Positions 19,620 to 27,946 of a DNA stretch of 64,000 bases are shown piece after piece. Below the pieces are notes generated by a model, which did not search any database, was not told where the DNA came from, and saw only the letters and a program-made list of their open reading frames with translations. How positions within the stretch are numbered: position 1 is the first letter of the stretch; each line of letters starts with the position of its first letter. The translations under genes were made by a program, and so were the position numbers. The stretch is from the NCBI RefSeq assembly GCF_002091475.1, contig NZ_BCTR01000035.1:44179-108178 (forward strand), given 5' to 3'. The stretch is from Sphingomonas azotifigens NBRC 15497. Lineage in GTDB: Bacteria; Pseudomonadota; Alphaproteobacteria; Sphingomonadales; Sphingomonadaceae.

Positions 19620-20213
19620 TCAAATCACCCGGTTGAAGCGGTCGAACGCGGGACGCGGCAGCCGCGCATAGACGCTCGAGGGATCGCCGACGCCCAGCGT
19701 CGAGATGAAGTTCGACTTCACCCCCGGCTGATCGGCGAAGAACGCTTCGTCGACCTTGGCGTTGTCGAAGCCCGACATCGGGCCGGTGTCGAAGCCGAGC
19801 GCGCGGGCTGCAATGATGAAATAGGCGCCCTGCAGCGTCGAGTTGCGGAACGCGTGCGGCTGGCGCGACTCCTCGGTCGGGAACCAGTTCTTCGCTTCCG
19901 GCGCATGCGGGAAGAATTCGGGCAGCGTTTCGGTGAAGTTCACGTCATAGCCGATGATCACGCTGGCGGGCGCCTTGCGGATCTTCTCGGCATTGCTGCC
20001 GCTCGACAGGCTCGCAAGCTTGTCCTTGGCCTCCTGGCTGAGCACCCACACGAACCGCGCCGACTGCTGGTTCATCGACGTCGGACCCATTTTGAGCAGG
20101 TCGTAGATCGCCTCGATATCGGCCTGGGTCACCGGCGTATCGGTATAGCCGTTGAAGGTCCGCGCGGTGCGGAAGATCGTATCGAGGGCGACGTCGTTCA
20201 GCGGCTGGCCCAT
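19620..20213 (-). CDS. Malonic semialdehyde reductase-like nitroreductase (RutE-like)
   Basis: 197 residues of the nitroreductase superfamily, FMN-dependent. TARTFNGYTDTPVTQADIEAIYDLLKMGPTSMNQQSARFVWV at the N-terminus and GFDTGPMSGFDNAKVDEAFF near residue 135 are the RutE/HadB/YdfN pattern. In E. coli RutE acts in pyrimidine degradation, but no other rut gene is here, so the physiological substrate is open. It lies between nfu and tsaB on the same strand. Confidence 0.8.
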   Translation of the reverse strand: MGQPLNDVALDTIFRTARTFNGYTDTPVTQADIEAIYDLLKMGPTSMNQQSARFVWVLSQEAKDKLASLSSGSNAEKIRKAPASVIIGYDVNFTETLPEFFPHAPEAKNWFPTEESRQPHAFRNSTLQGAYFIIAARALGFDTGPMSGFDNAKVDEAFFADQPGVKSNFISTLGVGDPSSVYARLPRPAFDRFNRVI

Positions 20214-20259
20214 GGCCTGCGATCCTTTCGTACGGGGAGGAAGAGAAAGAGGCGAGCGC

Positions 20260-20844
20260 TTAGATCGCGCGCACCTCGGTGACTTCGGGAACGTAATATT
20301 TGAGCAGCTGCTCGATGCCGTTCTTCAGCGTCGCGGTCGACGAGGGGCAGCCCGAGCAGGCGCCCTGCATCTGGAGGAACACCTTGCCCTCGTTGAACCC
20401 GCGATAGACGATGTCGCCGCCGTCATTGGCGACGGCCGGGCGGATGCGGGTGTCGATCAGCTCGCGGATCTGCGCGACGATGTCGGCATCCTCGGGATTG
20501 TCGCCGAAATCGGCGCTTTCCGGCGGCACGCTGAAGCCGGCGGCGGTGCCCTGCTGGAACAGCGGCATGTTGGCCGAGAAATGATCGAGCAGGATGCCGA
20601 GCACATCGGGCTTGAGGCCCGTCCACTCGACGCCGGGGGCGGCGGTGACCGAGATGAAGTCGCGGCCGAAGAACACGCCGGTCACATCGCCCAGGCCGAA
20701 CAGCGCGTCGGCGAGCGGCGAGGCCTCGGCCTCTTCGGGGCTGGCGAAGTCGCGGGTGCCGGCCTCCATCACGATCCTGCCGGGCAGGAACTTGAGCGTG
20801 GCGGGGTTGGGCGTGGCTTCGGTCTCGATCAGCATGCCGCTCAC
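20260..20844 (-). CDS. NifU-family Fe-S scaffold/carrier protein (Nfu)
   Basis: 194 residues. N-terminal Nfu domain (MLIETEATPNPATLKFLPGR... SPLADALFGLGDVTGVFFGRDFISVTA) and C-terminal NifU-like domain with the cluster motif MQGACSGCPSST (CxxC) near residue 160. It carries assembled Fe-S clusters to client enzymes such as MiaB and lipoyl synthase. Same layout as mitochondrial NFU1. Confidence 0.92.
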   Translation of the reverse strand: MSGMLIETEATPNPATLKFLPGRIVMEAGTRDFASPEEAEASPLADALFGLGDVTGVFFGRDFISVTAAPGVEWTGLKPDVLGILLDHFSANMPLFQQGTAAGFSVPPESADFGDNPEDADIVAQIRELIDTRIRPAVANDGGDIVYRGFNEGKVFLQMQGACSGCPSSTATLKNGIEQLLKYYVPEVTEVRAI

Positions 20845-20907
20845 ATGGGCGCGTCCTTGCGCCGGATCAAGCGGGCGGGCGGGAAACGCTGCGTTGCTGC
20901 CTTATTC

Positions 20908-21073
20908 CTCCCCCAGCATCGCTGGGGGAGGGGGACCACGCCGCGCCAGCGGTGTGGTGGAGGGGCCGCACCAAAGGTGCGGTGCGTCGCTGAACCCGAC
21001 CACCGCGCTTTCTGGCGCGGCCCCTCCACCACCGCCTGCGGCGGCGGTCCCCCTCCCCTGCTGCGCAGGGGAG
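20908..21073. repeat. 166-bp nested palindromic element between nfu and lnt
   Basis: Two end hairpins, CTCCCCCAGC/GCTGGGGGAG (20908-20930) and CTCCCCTGC/GCAGGGGAG (21053-21073), enclose further paired parts: GGGGACCACG with GGTCCCC, GTGGTGGAGGGGCCGC with GCGGCCCCTCCACCAC, and a small CCGCACC/GGTGCGG hairpin in the middle. The whole could fold into one long cruciform. Its ends differ from the other repeat families in the window. Confidence 0.7.
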
Positions 21074-21125
21074 CAATGGGAAGCCCCCTCCCCCTCGCCG
21101 CCCGCATCGTGTACGCCCGCCGGCG

Positions 21126-22685
21126 ATGTCTCGCCGTCCGCTGCTCGCCTCGCTCCTTCTCGGCACGCTTTCCGCCACCGGCTTCGCGCCGCTGGAATGG
21201 TGGCCGCTCGCCCTGCTCTGCTTCGCCGGGCTGTTCGCGCTGGTCTACCGGGCTCGAACGCTCCGCTCGGCGCTGTTCCGCGCCTGGCTGTTCGGACTCG
21301 GCCATTTCACGCTGGGCGACAACTGGATCCAGCACGCGTTCGACTTCCAGGACAAGATGCCGCCCGCGCTAGGCTATGCCGCCGTGGTGCTGCTGGCGCT
21401 GTATCTGGCGATCTACCCGGCGCTGGCGATGGGCACGGCCTGGCTCTTCGCCCGCAAGGTAAAGCCCCGATCGGGCTGGATCGAGCCCGACCTCGGCTAT
21501 GTCCTCGCCGCCGCCGCCGCGTGGATCGTCACCGAATGGCTGCGCGGCGTGGCGTTCACCGGCTATCCGTGGAACCCGCTCGGTGTGCTCTGGGTGCCGG
21601 TGCCCGGCGTGCGCAACCTCGCGACGCTGATCGGTACCTATGCGCTCTCCGGCATGACGCTCGCGATCGCCGGCAGCCTCTACCTCGCCTTCCAGCGCCA
21701 GTACCGTCCGCTGCTCGTCGCCGCCGTGGCGCTGCTCGCGCTGGGCCTCGGCTGGTCGGATCGCTGCGACCGGATCCGCTGCATCAGCACCGCCAGCGGC
21801 AAGGAGGTGGTGATCGTCCAGCCGAACATCGGCCAGGACGCGGTCAGCCGCCCCGATTATGCCGAATATCTGCTCAACCGGATGATCGCGCTGAGCGGCA
21901 GGCCCGGCGCGCTGCCCCGCTTAGTCGTCTGGCCCGAGGGGATGGTCGATTACTTCGTCGAATATGGCTATCCGGAGCAATGGTATCGGCAGGACCCGCT
22001 GCTCGTCCGCGCGCGCATCGCCGCGGTGCTGGGGCCCTGGGACGAGGCTCTGATCGGCGGCAACGCGCTCCAGTTCGGCCGTGACAACCAGCTGCGCGGC
22101 GCGGGCAATTCGGTCTGGGCGCTCGATCCCGAGGGCATGCTCCGCGGCCGCTACGACAAGGCGCACCTGGTGCCGTACGGCGAGTATCTGCCGATGCGCA
22201 CGCTGCTCGCGCCGCTCGGCCTCGCCCGGCTGGTGATGGGCGACGTCGACTTCCTGCCCGGCCCCGGGCCGCGCGCAATCCCCGTGCCCGGCTTCGGCAA
22301 TGCCGGCATCCAGATCTGCTACGAGATCATCTTCTCAGGGCAAGTGGTCGACCGTGCCCATCGCCCCGACTTCCTGTTCAACCCCTCGAACGACGCCTGG
22401 TTCGGCAGCTGGGGCCCGCCGCAGCACCTGGCGCAGGCCCGGCTCCGCGCGATCGAGGAGGGCCTGCCGATCCTCCGCGCCACGCCCACCGGCATCTCGG
22501 CGCTGATCGACGGGCATGGCCGCCTGCTCGGCACGATCCCGCCGAACCAGGCCGCTGCGCTCCGCCTGCCGCTGCCGCGCCCGCTGGCGCCGACGCTGTT
22601 CGCGCAGATCGGCAACTGGATGGTGCTGATCGTCGCCGCGCTTACGGGGTTGTTCGCGATTGCCAATCGGCGGTGGGCTCGCTAG
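21126..22685 (+). CDS. lnt: Apolipoprotein N-acyltransferase
   Basis: 519 residues. Third step of lipoprotein maturation: adds an N-acyl chain to the diacylglyceryl-Cys. Several N-terminal membrane segments up to about residue 205, then a periplasmic nitrilase domain. The catalytic triad is visible: Glu in VWPEGMVDYF, Lys in YDKAHLVPYGEYLP and Cys in IQICYEIIFSG; a last membrane helix ends the protein. metK follows after 73 bases. Confidence 0.95.
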   Translation: MSRRPLLASLLLGTLSATGFAPLEWWPLALLCFAGLFALVYRARTLRSALFRAWLFGLGHFTLGDNWIQHAFDFQDKMPPALGYAAVVLLALYLAIYPALAMGTAWLFARKVKPRSGWIEPDLGYVLAAAAAWIVTEWLRGVAFTGYPWNPLGVLWVPVPGVRNLATLIGTYALSGMTLAIAGSLYLAFQRQYRPLLVAAVALLALGLGWSDRCDRIRCISTASGKEVVIVQPNIGQDAVSRPDYAEYLLNRMIALSGRPGALPRLVVWPEGMVDYFVEYGYPEQWYRQDPLLVRARIAAVLGPWDEALIGGNALQFGRDNQLRGAGNSVWALDPEGMLRGRYDKAHLVPYGEYLPMRTLLAPLGLARLVMGDVDFLPGPGPRAIPVPGFGNAGIQICYEIIFSGQVVDRAHRPDFLFNPSNDAWFGSWGPPQHLAQARLRAIEEGLPILRATPTGISALIDGHGRLLGTIPPNQAAALRLPLPRPLAPTLFAQIGNWMVLIVAALTGLFAIANRRWAR

Positions 22686-22691
22686 AGAGTA

Positions 22692-22713
22692 CATATAAGG
22701 AAAGCTTTATATG
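22692..22713. promoter_or_regulatory. Palindromic operator-like site upstream of metK
   Basis: An imperfect inverted repeat: CATATAA (22692-22698) mirrored by TTATATG (22707-22713), with G..C pairing further in. It lies 45 bases before the metK start, right after the lnt stop. Shape and position fit a dimeric repressor site, possibly for control of S-adenosylmethionine synthesis. I do not see the fold of a known SAM riboswitch here. Confidence 0.5.
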
Positions 22714-22758
22714 GGCATGGCAACGGCCCGGCGATCCTTCCCAACCTGAGGAATTTAC

Positions 22759-23970
22759 ATGCGTTCCAACTATCTCTTCACGTCCGAGTCCGTTTCCGAA
22801 GGCCATCCCGACAAGGTCGCCGACCAGATTTCCGACTCGATCGTCGACCTGTTCCTGTCGAAGGATCCCGAAGCCCGCATCGCCTGCGAGACGCTGACCA
22901 CCACCCAGCTCGTGGTGCTTGCCGGCGAAATCCGCTGCAAGGGCGTCTACGAGAATGGCGAATGGGCACCGGGCGCCAAGGAAGAGATCGAGAAGACCGT
23001 CCGCGAGACGGTGAAGCGCATCGGCTATGAGCAGTCGGGCTTCCACTGGCAGACCTTCCGCTTCGAGAACAACCTGCACGGCCAGTCGGCGCACATCGCG
23101 CAGGGCGTGGACGCGAGCGGCAACAAGGACGAAGGCGCCGGCGACCAGGGCATCATGTTCGGTTTCGCCTGCGACGAGACCCCGGACCTGATGCCGGCGA
23201 CGCTCGACTACAGCCACAAGATCCTCGAGCGCATGGCCGCCGACCGCCATTCGGGCGCCGCGCCGTTCCTCGAGCCGGACGCCAAGAGCCAGGTGACCCT
23301 GCGCTTCGAGAACGGCAAGCCGGTCGCTGCGACCGCGATCGTCGTCTCGACCCAGCACGCCCCGGGCTATGACCAGGGCGACAAGGAAGCCGAGCTCCAC
23401 GCCTATGTGAAGAAGGTCGTTGCCGACCTGCTGCCGGCCGAGCTGCTCTCGGACGCGACCGAATATCACATCAACCCGACCGGCTCGTTCGAAATCGGCG
23501 GTCCGGACGGTGACGCAGGCCTCACCGGCCGCAAGATCATCGTCGACACCTACGGCGGCGCCAGCCCGCACGGCGGCGGCGCGTTCAGCGGCAAGGACCC
23601 GACCAAGGTCGATCGTTCGGCGGCGTACATCACCCGCTATCTGGCGAAGAACATCGTCGCGGCCGGCCTCGCCAAGCGCTGCACGATCCAGCTCGCCTAC
23701 GCCATCGGCGTGTCGAAGCCGCTGTCGCTCTATGTCGACACCCACGGCACCGGCACCGTCGGCGACGACAAGATCGAGCAGGCGATCCAGGGCATCGAGA
23801 AGCTGGGCGGCCTCACCCCGCGCGGCATCCGCACGCACCTGGGCCTCAACAAGCCGATCTACCAGCCGACCGCGGCCTATGGTCACTTCGGCCGCAAGCC
23901 CGAGGGCGATTTCTTCCCCTGGGAGCGCACCGACCTGGTCGAGGACCTGAAGGCCGCGCTCGCCGCCTGA
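22759..23970 (+). CDS. metK: S-adenosylmethionine synthetase
   Basis: 403 residues. Makes SAM from methionine and ATP. Motifs: [24 protein letters not shown] at the N-terminus, [19 protein letters not shown] loop ([12 protein letters not shown]) near residue 130, and [19 protein letters not shown] near 273 with the P-loop Lys. The start has TGAGGAA upstream. Followed by a clear terminator at 23999. Confidence 0.97.
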   Translation: MRSNYLFTSESVSEGHPDKVADQISDSIVDLFLSKDPEARIACETLTTTQLVVLAGEIRCKGVYENGEWAPGAKEEIEKTVRETVKRIGYEQSGFHWQTFRFENNLHGQSAHIAQGVDASGNKDEGAGDQGIMFGFACDETPDLMPATLDYSHKILERMAADRHSGAAPFLEPDAKSQVTLRFENGKPVAATAIVVSTQHAPGYDQGDKEAELHAYVKKVVADLLPAELLSDATEYHINPTGSFEIGGPDGDAGLTGRKIIVDTYGGASPHGGGAFSGKDPTKVDRSAAYITRYLAKNIVAAGLAKRCTIQLAYAIGVSKPLSLYVDTHGTGTVGDDKIEQAIQGIEKLGGLTPRGIRTHLGLNKPIYQPTAAYGHFGRKPEGDFFPWERTDLVEDLKAALAA

Positions 23971-23998
23971 TCGGTTCTTCTGATCCGAACATGAATTG

Positions 23999-24030
23999 GC
24001 CCCGCCGGCACCCGCCGCGCGGGGCTTTTT
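23999..24030 (+). terminator. Rho-independent terminator of metK
   Basis: GCCCCGC (23999-24005) pairs with GCGGGGC (24019-24025), followed by TTTTT. It lies 28 bases after the metK stop, so the EAL genes downstream should have their own promoter. Confidence 0.85.
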
Positions 24031-24118
24031 CGTGGCCGTCGCAGCCGTTCGCCCCGCCGCCCGCCTATAAGAAATCGTGGGCCCGTCATGGTTAATGCGG
24101 GGAGTGGAGGAAGAACGA

Positions 24119-24874
24119 ATGGTTCTCGACGCAGAGGACTGGCAGCCGGCACCCGAGGCCGGTCTGCACCTGGCCTTTCGGCCGATGCACGACGTCATCA
24201 CCGATCGCGTCTACGCCTATGAAGCGCTGCTGCGCGGGCCGGACGGCGAAGAGGGCGACGCGATTCTCGCCCAGATCCCTGCCGAACGCCATGCCGAACT
24301 CGATCGGCGCATCGCCGCCGCCGCCGTGTACCGCGCGATGGATGCCGGCCTTGGCAGCATGCCCGCGCGCCTGCTGATCCCGATCCTCGCACCCACCGCC
24401 GCCCCCGCCGGCGCCTCGCTCGCCGCCGCGCTGGAGGCCGGGCGCCGCACCGGCCTGGTGCCCGAGCGGATGATCTTCGGCGTCCACGGCTTTGCCGATG
24501 TGCCGGGCCAGCACCTTGCCGATCTCGTCGAGGGGCATCGCCGCGTGGGCAGCCTCACCGCCTTTGTCGGCCTCGGCCATGATCCGGTCGGCTTCACGCC
24601 ATGCGTGCGCTACCGCCCGGAAATGGTGCGGCTCGACTCCGACCTCATCAACGGCATCGACTCGAGCTGGTCGCGCCGGCTGATGCTGGAGGAACTGGCA
24701 CCGCGGCTGCGCGACCTCGGCATCCGCGTGATCGCCGACGGCGTGGCGCGCGAACCGGTGCTCCAGCGCCTGCGCAGCTTCGGCATTTTCCATGTGCAGG
24801 GCGAGATGGTGGCACCGCCGATCCCCGGCAGGCTGCCGCCGACCCGCATCGTCCGACGGGCCGCCGCCGCCTGA
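24119..24874 (+). CDS. Degenerate stand-alone EAL-domain protein, copy 1
   Basis: 251 residues and nothing but an EAL fold. It keeps the signature AYEALLRGPDG near residue 36 but has lost most metal ligands of c-di-GMP phosphodiesterases: the DDFG loop reads VGLGHDPVGF, the FE motif reads FGVHGF, the K is R (VRLDSDLI) and AEGV is ADGV. It therefore probably binds c-di-GMP or a partner protein without cutting c-di-GMP. Start at 24119 (MVLDAEDW) with GGAGGAAG upstream. First of three related genes in a row. Confidence 0.75.
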   Translation: MVLDAEDWQPAPEAGLHLAFRPMHDVITDRVYAYEALLRGPDGEEGDAILAQIPAERHAELDRRIAAAAVYRAMDAGLGSMPARLLIPILAPTAAPAGASLAAALEAGRRTGLVPERMIFGVHGFADVPGQHLADLVEGHRRVGSLTAFVGLGHDPVGFTPCVRYRPEMVRLDSDLINGIDSSWSRRLMLEELAPRLRDLGIRVIADGVAREPVLQRLRSFGIFHVQGEMVAPPIPGRLPPTRIVRRAAAA

Positions 24875-24967
24875 CGCTTCCGGGAGTATCCCGAGCGGCA
24901 GCATCAACGCTCGGGTAATCATTTACGCCTACCAATTGACGCAGGGGATCCAGCGTGGAGATGCCCC

Positions 24968-25729
24968 GTGCTCGACCCAATTGCCCCCGCTCCTCTTCAG
25001 GAAGCGCTTCGCCGGGACTGGTTCGCGATGGCGTTCCAGCCGGTCGTCAACACCTCCACCCTGATCGTCACGGCCTATGAGGCGACGTTCCGCGGGCCGG
25101 AGGGCGAAAGCCCCGCCGCGTTCGTCGAGACGCTGGCGGAGGACAAGCGCCCCACCTTCGATCTGCGCTGCCGCGTCGCCGCGATCGAACAAGCGATGGC
25201 GCTGGGCATTACCGAGCGCCACACCCGCCTCGCGATCAAGGTGATGCCGCGCTACATCACCGATCCGGTCGCCGATGCCGATCGCATGCTGCGCATCGTC
25301 CGCCGCCTCGGCTTCCCGCCACGCGAGCTGGTGTTCGAGTTCAGCGACCGCGACAATCTCGAAAGCGACAAGATGCTCGGACTGATGAGGGCCTATCGCA
25401 AGCTCGGCTTCCTGATCGCGTTCGACGATTTCGGCGCGGGGAACATGGGGCTCGACCTGCTCTCCGCCTTCACCCCGGACACGCTGAAGCTCGCCCCCGA
25501 ACTGGTGCATAGCCTGTGCAGCAGCTGGGCCAAGCGCATCGTCGTCGAGCGGGTCGTGGAGATCGCCAAGAAGGGGCGCATCCGCTTGATTGCGGAGGGC
25601 GTCTCGACCCGCGCCGAGCATGATCGGCTGCGCACGCTGGAGGTGACGCTGATGCAGGGCGACCTCATCGCGCTGCCGCAGGTGGGGGTGCTGCCGGGAC
25701 CGGCACTGCGCCTGACCGCGGCTGCCTAG
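24968..25729 (+). CDS. Stand-alone EAL-domain protein, copy 2 (nearly intact)
   Basis: 253 residues, EAL fold only. The signature is AYEATFRGPEGE (EAT in place of EAL). FEFSDRD, AFDDFGAGNMGLDLL, LKLAPELV, IAEGVSTRAEHD and MQGDLIALP keep the Glu, Asp-Asp, Lys, Glu and Gln positions; the Asn ligand position reads LAIKVMPR. It might retain some activity or only bind c-di-GMP. The GTG start at 24968 has GGAG upstream. It shares a SSW-R/K-R stretch near residue 178 with copy 1, which suggests gene duplication. Confidence 0.75.
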   Translation: MLDPIAPAPLQEALRRDWFAMAFQPVVNTSTLIVTAYEATFRGPEGESPAAFVETLAEDKRPTFDLRCRVAAIEQAMALGITERHTRLAIKVMPRYITDPVADADRMLRIVRRLGFPPRELVFEFSDRDNLESDKMLGLMRAYRKLGFLIAFDDFGAGNMGLDLLSAFTPDTLKLAPELVHSLCSSWAKRIVVERVVEIAKKGRIRLIAEGVSTRAEHDRLRTLEVTLMQGDLIALPQVGVLPGPALRLTAAA

Positions 25730-25894
25730 CGTCGAATCGGCGGACCCGGGCGGACTCGCGACGGAGAGGGGTTCAAGCTTCGTAGATTCCCCAACCGGGC
25801 GAATCCGCTGCGGCGACGCACGGAATGGGAAGGTTGCCATGAAGCCGGTAGCCCAGGTCCAGGTTCAGCAGAATCGGGTAGAGGAGCAGGTACC

Positions 25895-26635
25895 ATGGCC
25901 GACACGATGGATCTTCGGATCAAACTGGAGCCGATCACGGCACAGGGCAGCACCGAACCCTTCGCCTGGCACGCCGGCATCCATGCGCGCCGCCACGCCT
26001 TCCATACGGTCGATGCCATCCTGCCGCGCGAAGACCGTACCGCGCTGGAAGCGACCCGGCTCGACCGCGTCTTCGCGGCGGCAGCCGCGGCGGGCCTTGC
26101 CGACTCGGGCACGCTGCTGGTGGTGCCGGTCCAGGTCCGTGCCGGCACGCCAGATCGCCTGCTCGCCCACCTGTTCCGCGCCGCGCTTCGCCACCGCTTC
26201 CCGGTCGGCCATGTCATTGTCGAGATCAGCGCCGACGAGGCGACCGATCGCGACGCCGCCGCCGCGCTGATCCATGCCTGCACCGATCGCGGCATGATGA
26301 TCGCGCTGGGCGACTTCGCCGCCGGCCCGCTCGCGCTGCGGCTGCTCGCGCATTGCTCACCGCGGCTGATCCGGCTGGCGCCCGCGCTGGCCCACCGGCT
26401 CGACATCGCGCCGGCGCGCGCCCGCCTCGTCGAAGGCGTGCTTCGCCTCGCCGGCGGCATGGGCGTCGCCGTCGTCGCCCCCGCCCCGACCGAGGAAGCC
26501 GAGCAGCAGGCCGCATTCGCCGCCGGGCTCCGCCACTTCGAGGGCGAGCTGCGGATCGAGCAGCGCGTCCGCCGCTACACCCGGCCGATGCGCCGCTGGG
26601 GCGCCGCCGTCGCCGCCAACCGCCTCGCCGCCTGA
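25895..26635 (+). CDS. Strongly diverged EAL-fold protein, copy 3
   Basis: 246 residues. There is no EAL motif at all (AGIHARRHAF takes its place), yet the order of elements is that of an EAL domain: VIVEISADEA for the FE strand, ALGDFAAGPLALRLL for the DDFG loop and LIRLAPALAHRLD for the K strand. Assignment rests on this order and on its place behind two other EAL genes. It is likely without enzyme activity. ATG at 25895 with GAGGAG upstream; trmB follows 50 bases later. Confidence 0.55.
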   Translation: MADTMDLRIKLEPITAQGSTEPFAWHAGIHARRHAFHTVDAILPREDRTALEATRLDRVFAAAAAAGLADSGTLLVVPVQVRAGTPDRLLAHLFRAALRHRFPVGHVIVEISADEATDRDAAAALIHACTDRGMMIALGDFAAGPLALRLLAHCSPRLIRLAPALAHRLDIAPARARLVEGVLRLAGGMGVAVVAPAPTEEAEQQAAFAAGLRHFEGELRIEQRVRRYTRPMRRWGAAVAANRLAA

Positions 26636-26685
26636 ACGCGCCCGGATTTGCCAGCACGCGGCGGCGCGACTATGCGCTGCGCCCC

Positions 26686-27366
26686 ATGGCCGATCCCATC
26701 ACTCTCCGCCGTCTCTATGGCCGCCGCCAGGGCCACAAGCTCCGCCAGGGCCAGTCCGCGCTCGTCGAGGAACTGCTGCCCCAGGTGAGCGTGCCCGAAA
26801 CCGGCCCGCTCGATGCGCAGACCCTGTTCGGCGACGATCGCCCGCTCGAATTCGAGATCGGCTTCGGCGGCGGCGAGCATCTCGCCGGCCAGGCGACGAT
26901 GCGCCCCGAGCACGGTTTCATCGGCTGCGAGCCCTTCCTCAACGGCGTGGTCGGCGCGCTCAACCATATTCGCGACGGCGAGCTCGCCAATGTCCGTCTG
27001 CACATGGGCGACGCACTGGAAGTGATGGAGCGGCTGCCCGATGCGAGCCTCTCCCGTGTCTACCTGCTCCACCCCGATCCCTGGCCCAAGGCGCGCCACG
27101 CCAAGCGCCGCATGGTCAACCACGGCCCGCTCGACCTGATCGCCGCCAAGCTCAAGCCCGGCAGCGAGTTCCGCCTCGGCACCGACGATCCCACCTATTG
27201 CCGCTGGGCGATGATGGTGCTGGGCCAGCGCAGCGACTTCGTATGGCAGGCCAAGACCGCGCAGGACTTCCTCACCCGCCCCGCCGACTGGCCCGAGACC
27301 CGCTACGAGCGCAAGGCGCGCCGCCAGGGGCATGAGGTGTGGTATTTCCGCTATGTCCGGGTCTGA
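26686..27366 (+). CDS. trmB: tRNA (guanine-N7-)-methyltransferase
   Basis: 226 residues. Makes m7G46 in tRNA using SAM. EIGFGGGEHL is the SAM-binding motif near residue 60, followed by GCEPFLNGVVGALNHI, LHMGDALEVM, and the TrmB-specific LLHPDPWPKARHAKRRMVN. Start at 26686 (MADPITLRRLYGRRQG). The end overlaps the NUDIX gene by 14 bases. Confidence 0.95.
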   Translation: MADPITLRRLYGRRQGHKLRQGQSALVEELLPQVSVPETGPLDAQTLFGDDRPLEFEIGFGGGEHLAGQATMRPEHGFIGCEPFLNGVVGALNHIRDGELANVRLHMGDALEVMERLPDASLSRVYLLHPDPWPKARHAKRRMVNHGPLDLIAAKLKPGSEFRLGTDDPTYCRWAMMVLGQRSDFVWQAKTAQDFLTRPADWPETRYERKARRQGHEVWYFRYVRV

Positions 27367-27946
27367 GCCCGGCCACCGCATCGAACGCGTCGAGACGGTC
27401 TATCAGGGGTGGGGCCGGCTGCTGCTGGCGACGCTGCGCACCCCCGACGGCAGTCTGATCACCCGCCAGATCGAGGACCATGGCGATGCCGTCGCGGTCC
27501 TCCCCTATGATGCGGCGCGCGGCACCGTGCTGCTGGTCCGCCAGTCGCGGCCGCCGCTGCTCTTCCGGGGCGAACCCGAGCCGGTCTATGAGGCGCTCGC
27601 CGGCCGCATCGATCCCGGCGAGGACGCCGAGGGTACCGCGCGGCGCGAAGCGGTGGAGGAATGCGGCGTCACGCTCGGCACGATCGATCTGGTCGGCCAT
27701 TTCTTCGCGATGCCGGCGGTCTCCACCGAGCGGCTGAGCCTCTATCTGGCGCCCTATAGCCTTGCCGATCGCACCAGCGCCGGCGGCGGACTGGTCCAAG
27801 ACCATGAGGATATCGAAGTCATCGAGATGCGGCTCGACGATCTCTGGGCGAAGGGCATGGGCGCGCTGGCCGACATGAAGACGGCGATCCTCGTTCTTGC
27901 GCTGCGCGAACGCCTCGCCGCTCAGGGCTGGCCGCCCGCCGCCTGA
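27353..27946 (+). CDS. NUDIX hydrolase, ADP-ribose pyrophosphatase-like
   Basis: About 197 residues. The complete Nudix box is AGRIDPGEDAEGTARREAVEECGV near residue 85. The N-terminal domain-swapped sheet and the AVLPYDAARGTVLLVRQ stretch resemble NudF-type ADP-ribose pyrophosphatases. Start at 27353 (MSGSEPGHRIERV), overlapping trmB. It runs tail-to-tail into the next gene with a 25-base overlap. Confidence 0.85.
   Translation: MSGSEPGHRIERVETVYQGWGRLLLATLRTPDGSLITRQIEDHGDAVAVLPYDAARGTVLLVRQSRPPLLFRGEPEPVYEALAGRIDPGEDAEGTARREAVEECGVTLGTIDLVGHFFAMPAVSTERLSLYLAPYSLADRTSAGGGLVQDHEDIEVIEMRLDDLWAKGMGALADMKTAILVLALRERLAAQGWPPAA

Noticed and set aside
22686..22758. SAM riboswitch before metK
   Set aside because: Only 73 bases and no conserved core of the SAM-I or SAM-II classes was recognised; the dyad is better explained as a protein operator.
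25839..26270. Plus-strand frame starting MKPVAQVQVQQ ahead of EAL copy 3
   Set aside because: It overlaps the third EAL gene in another frame and turns into Arg/Ser-rich shadow sequence after 17 codons.
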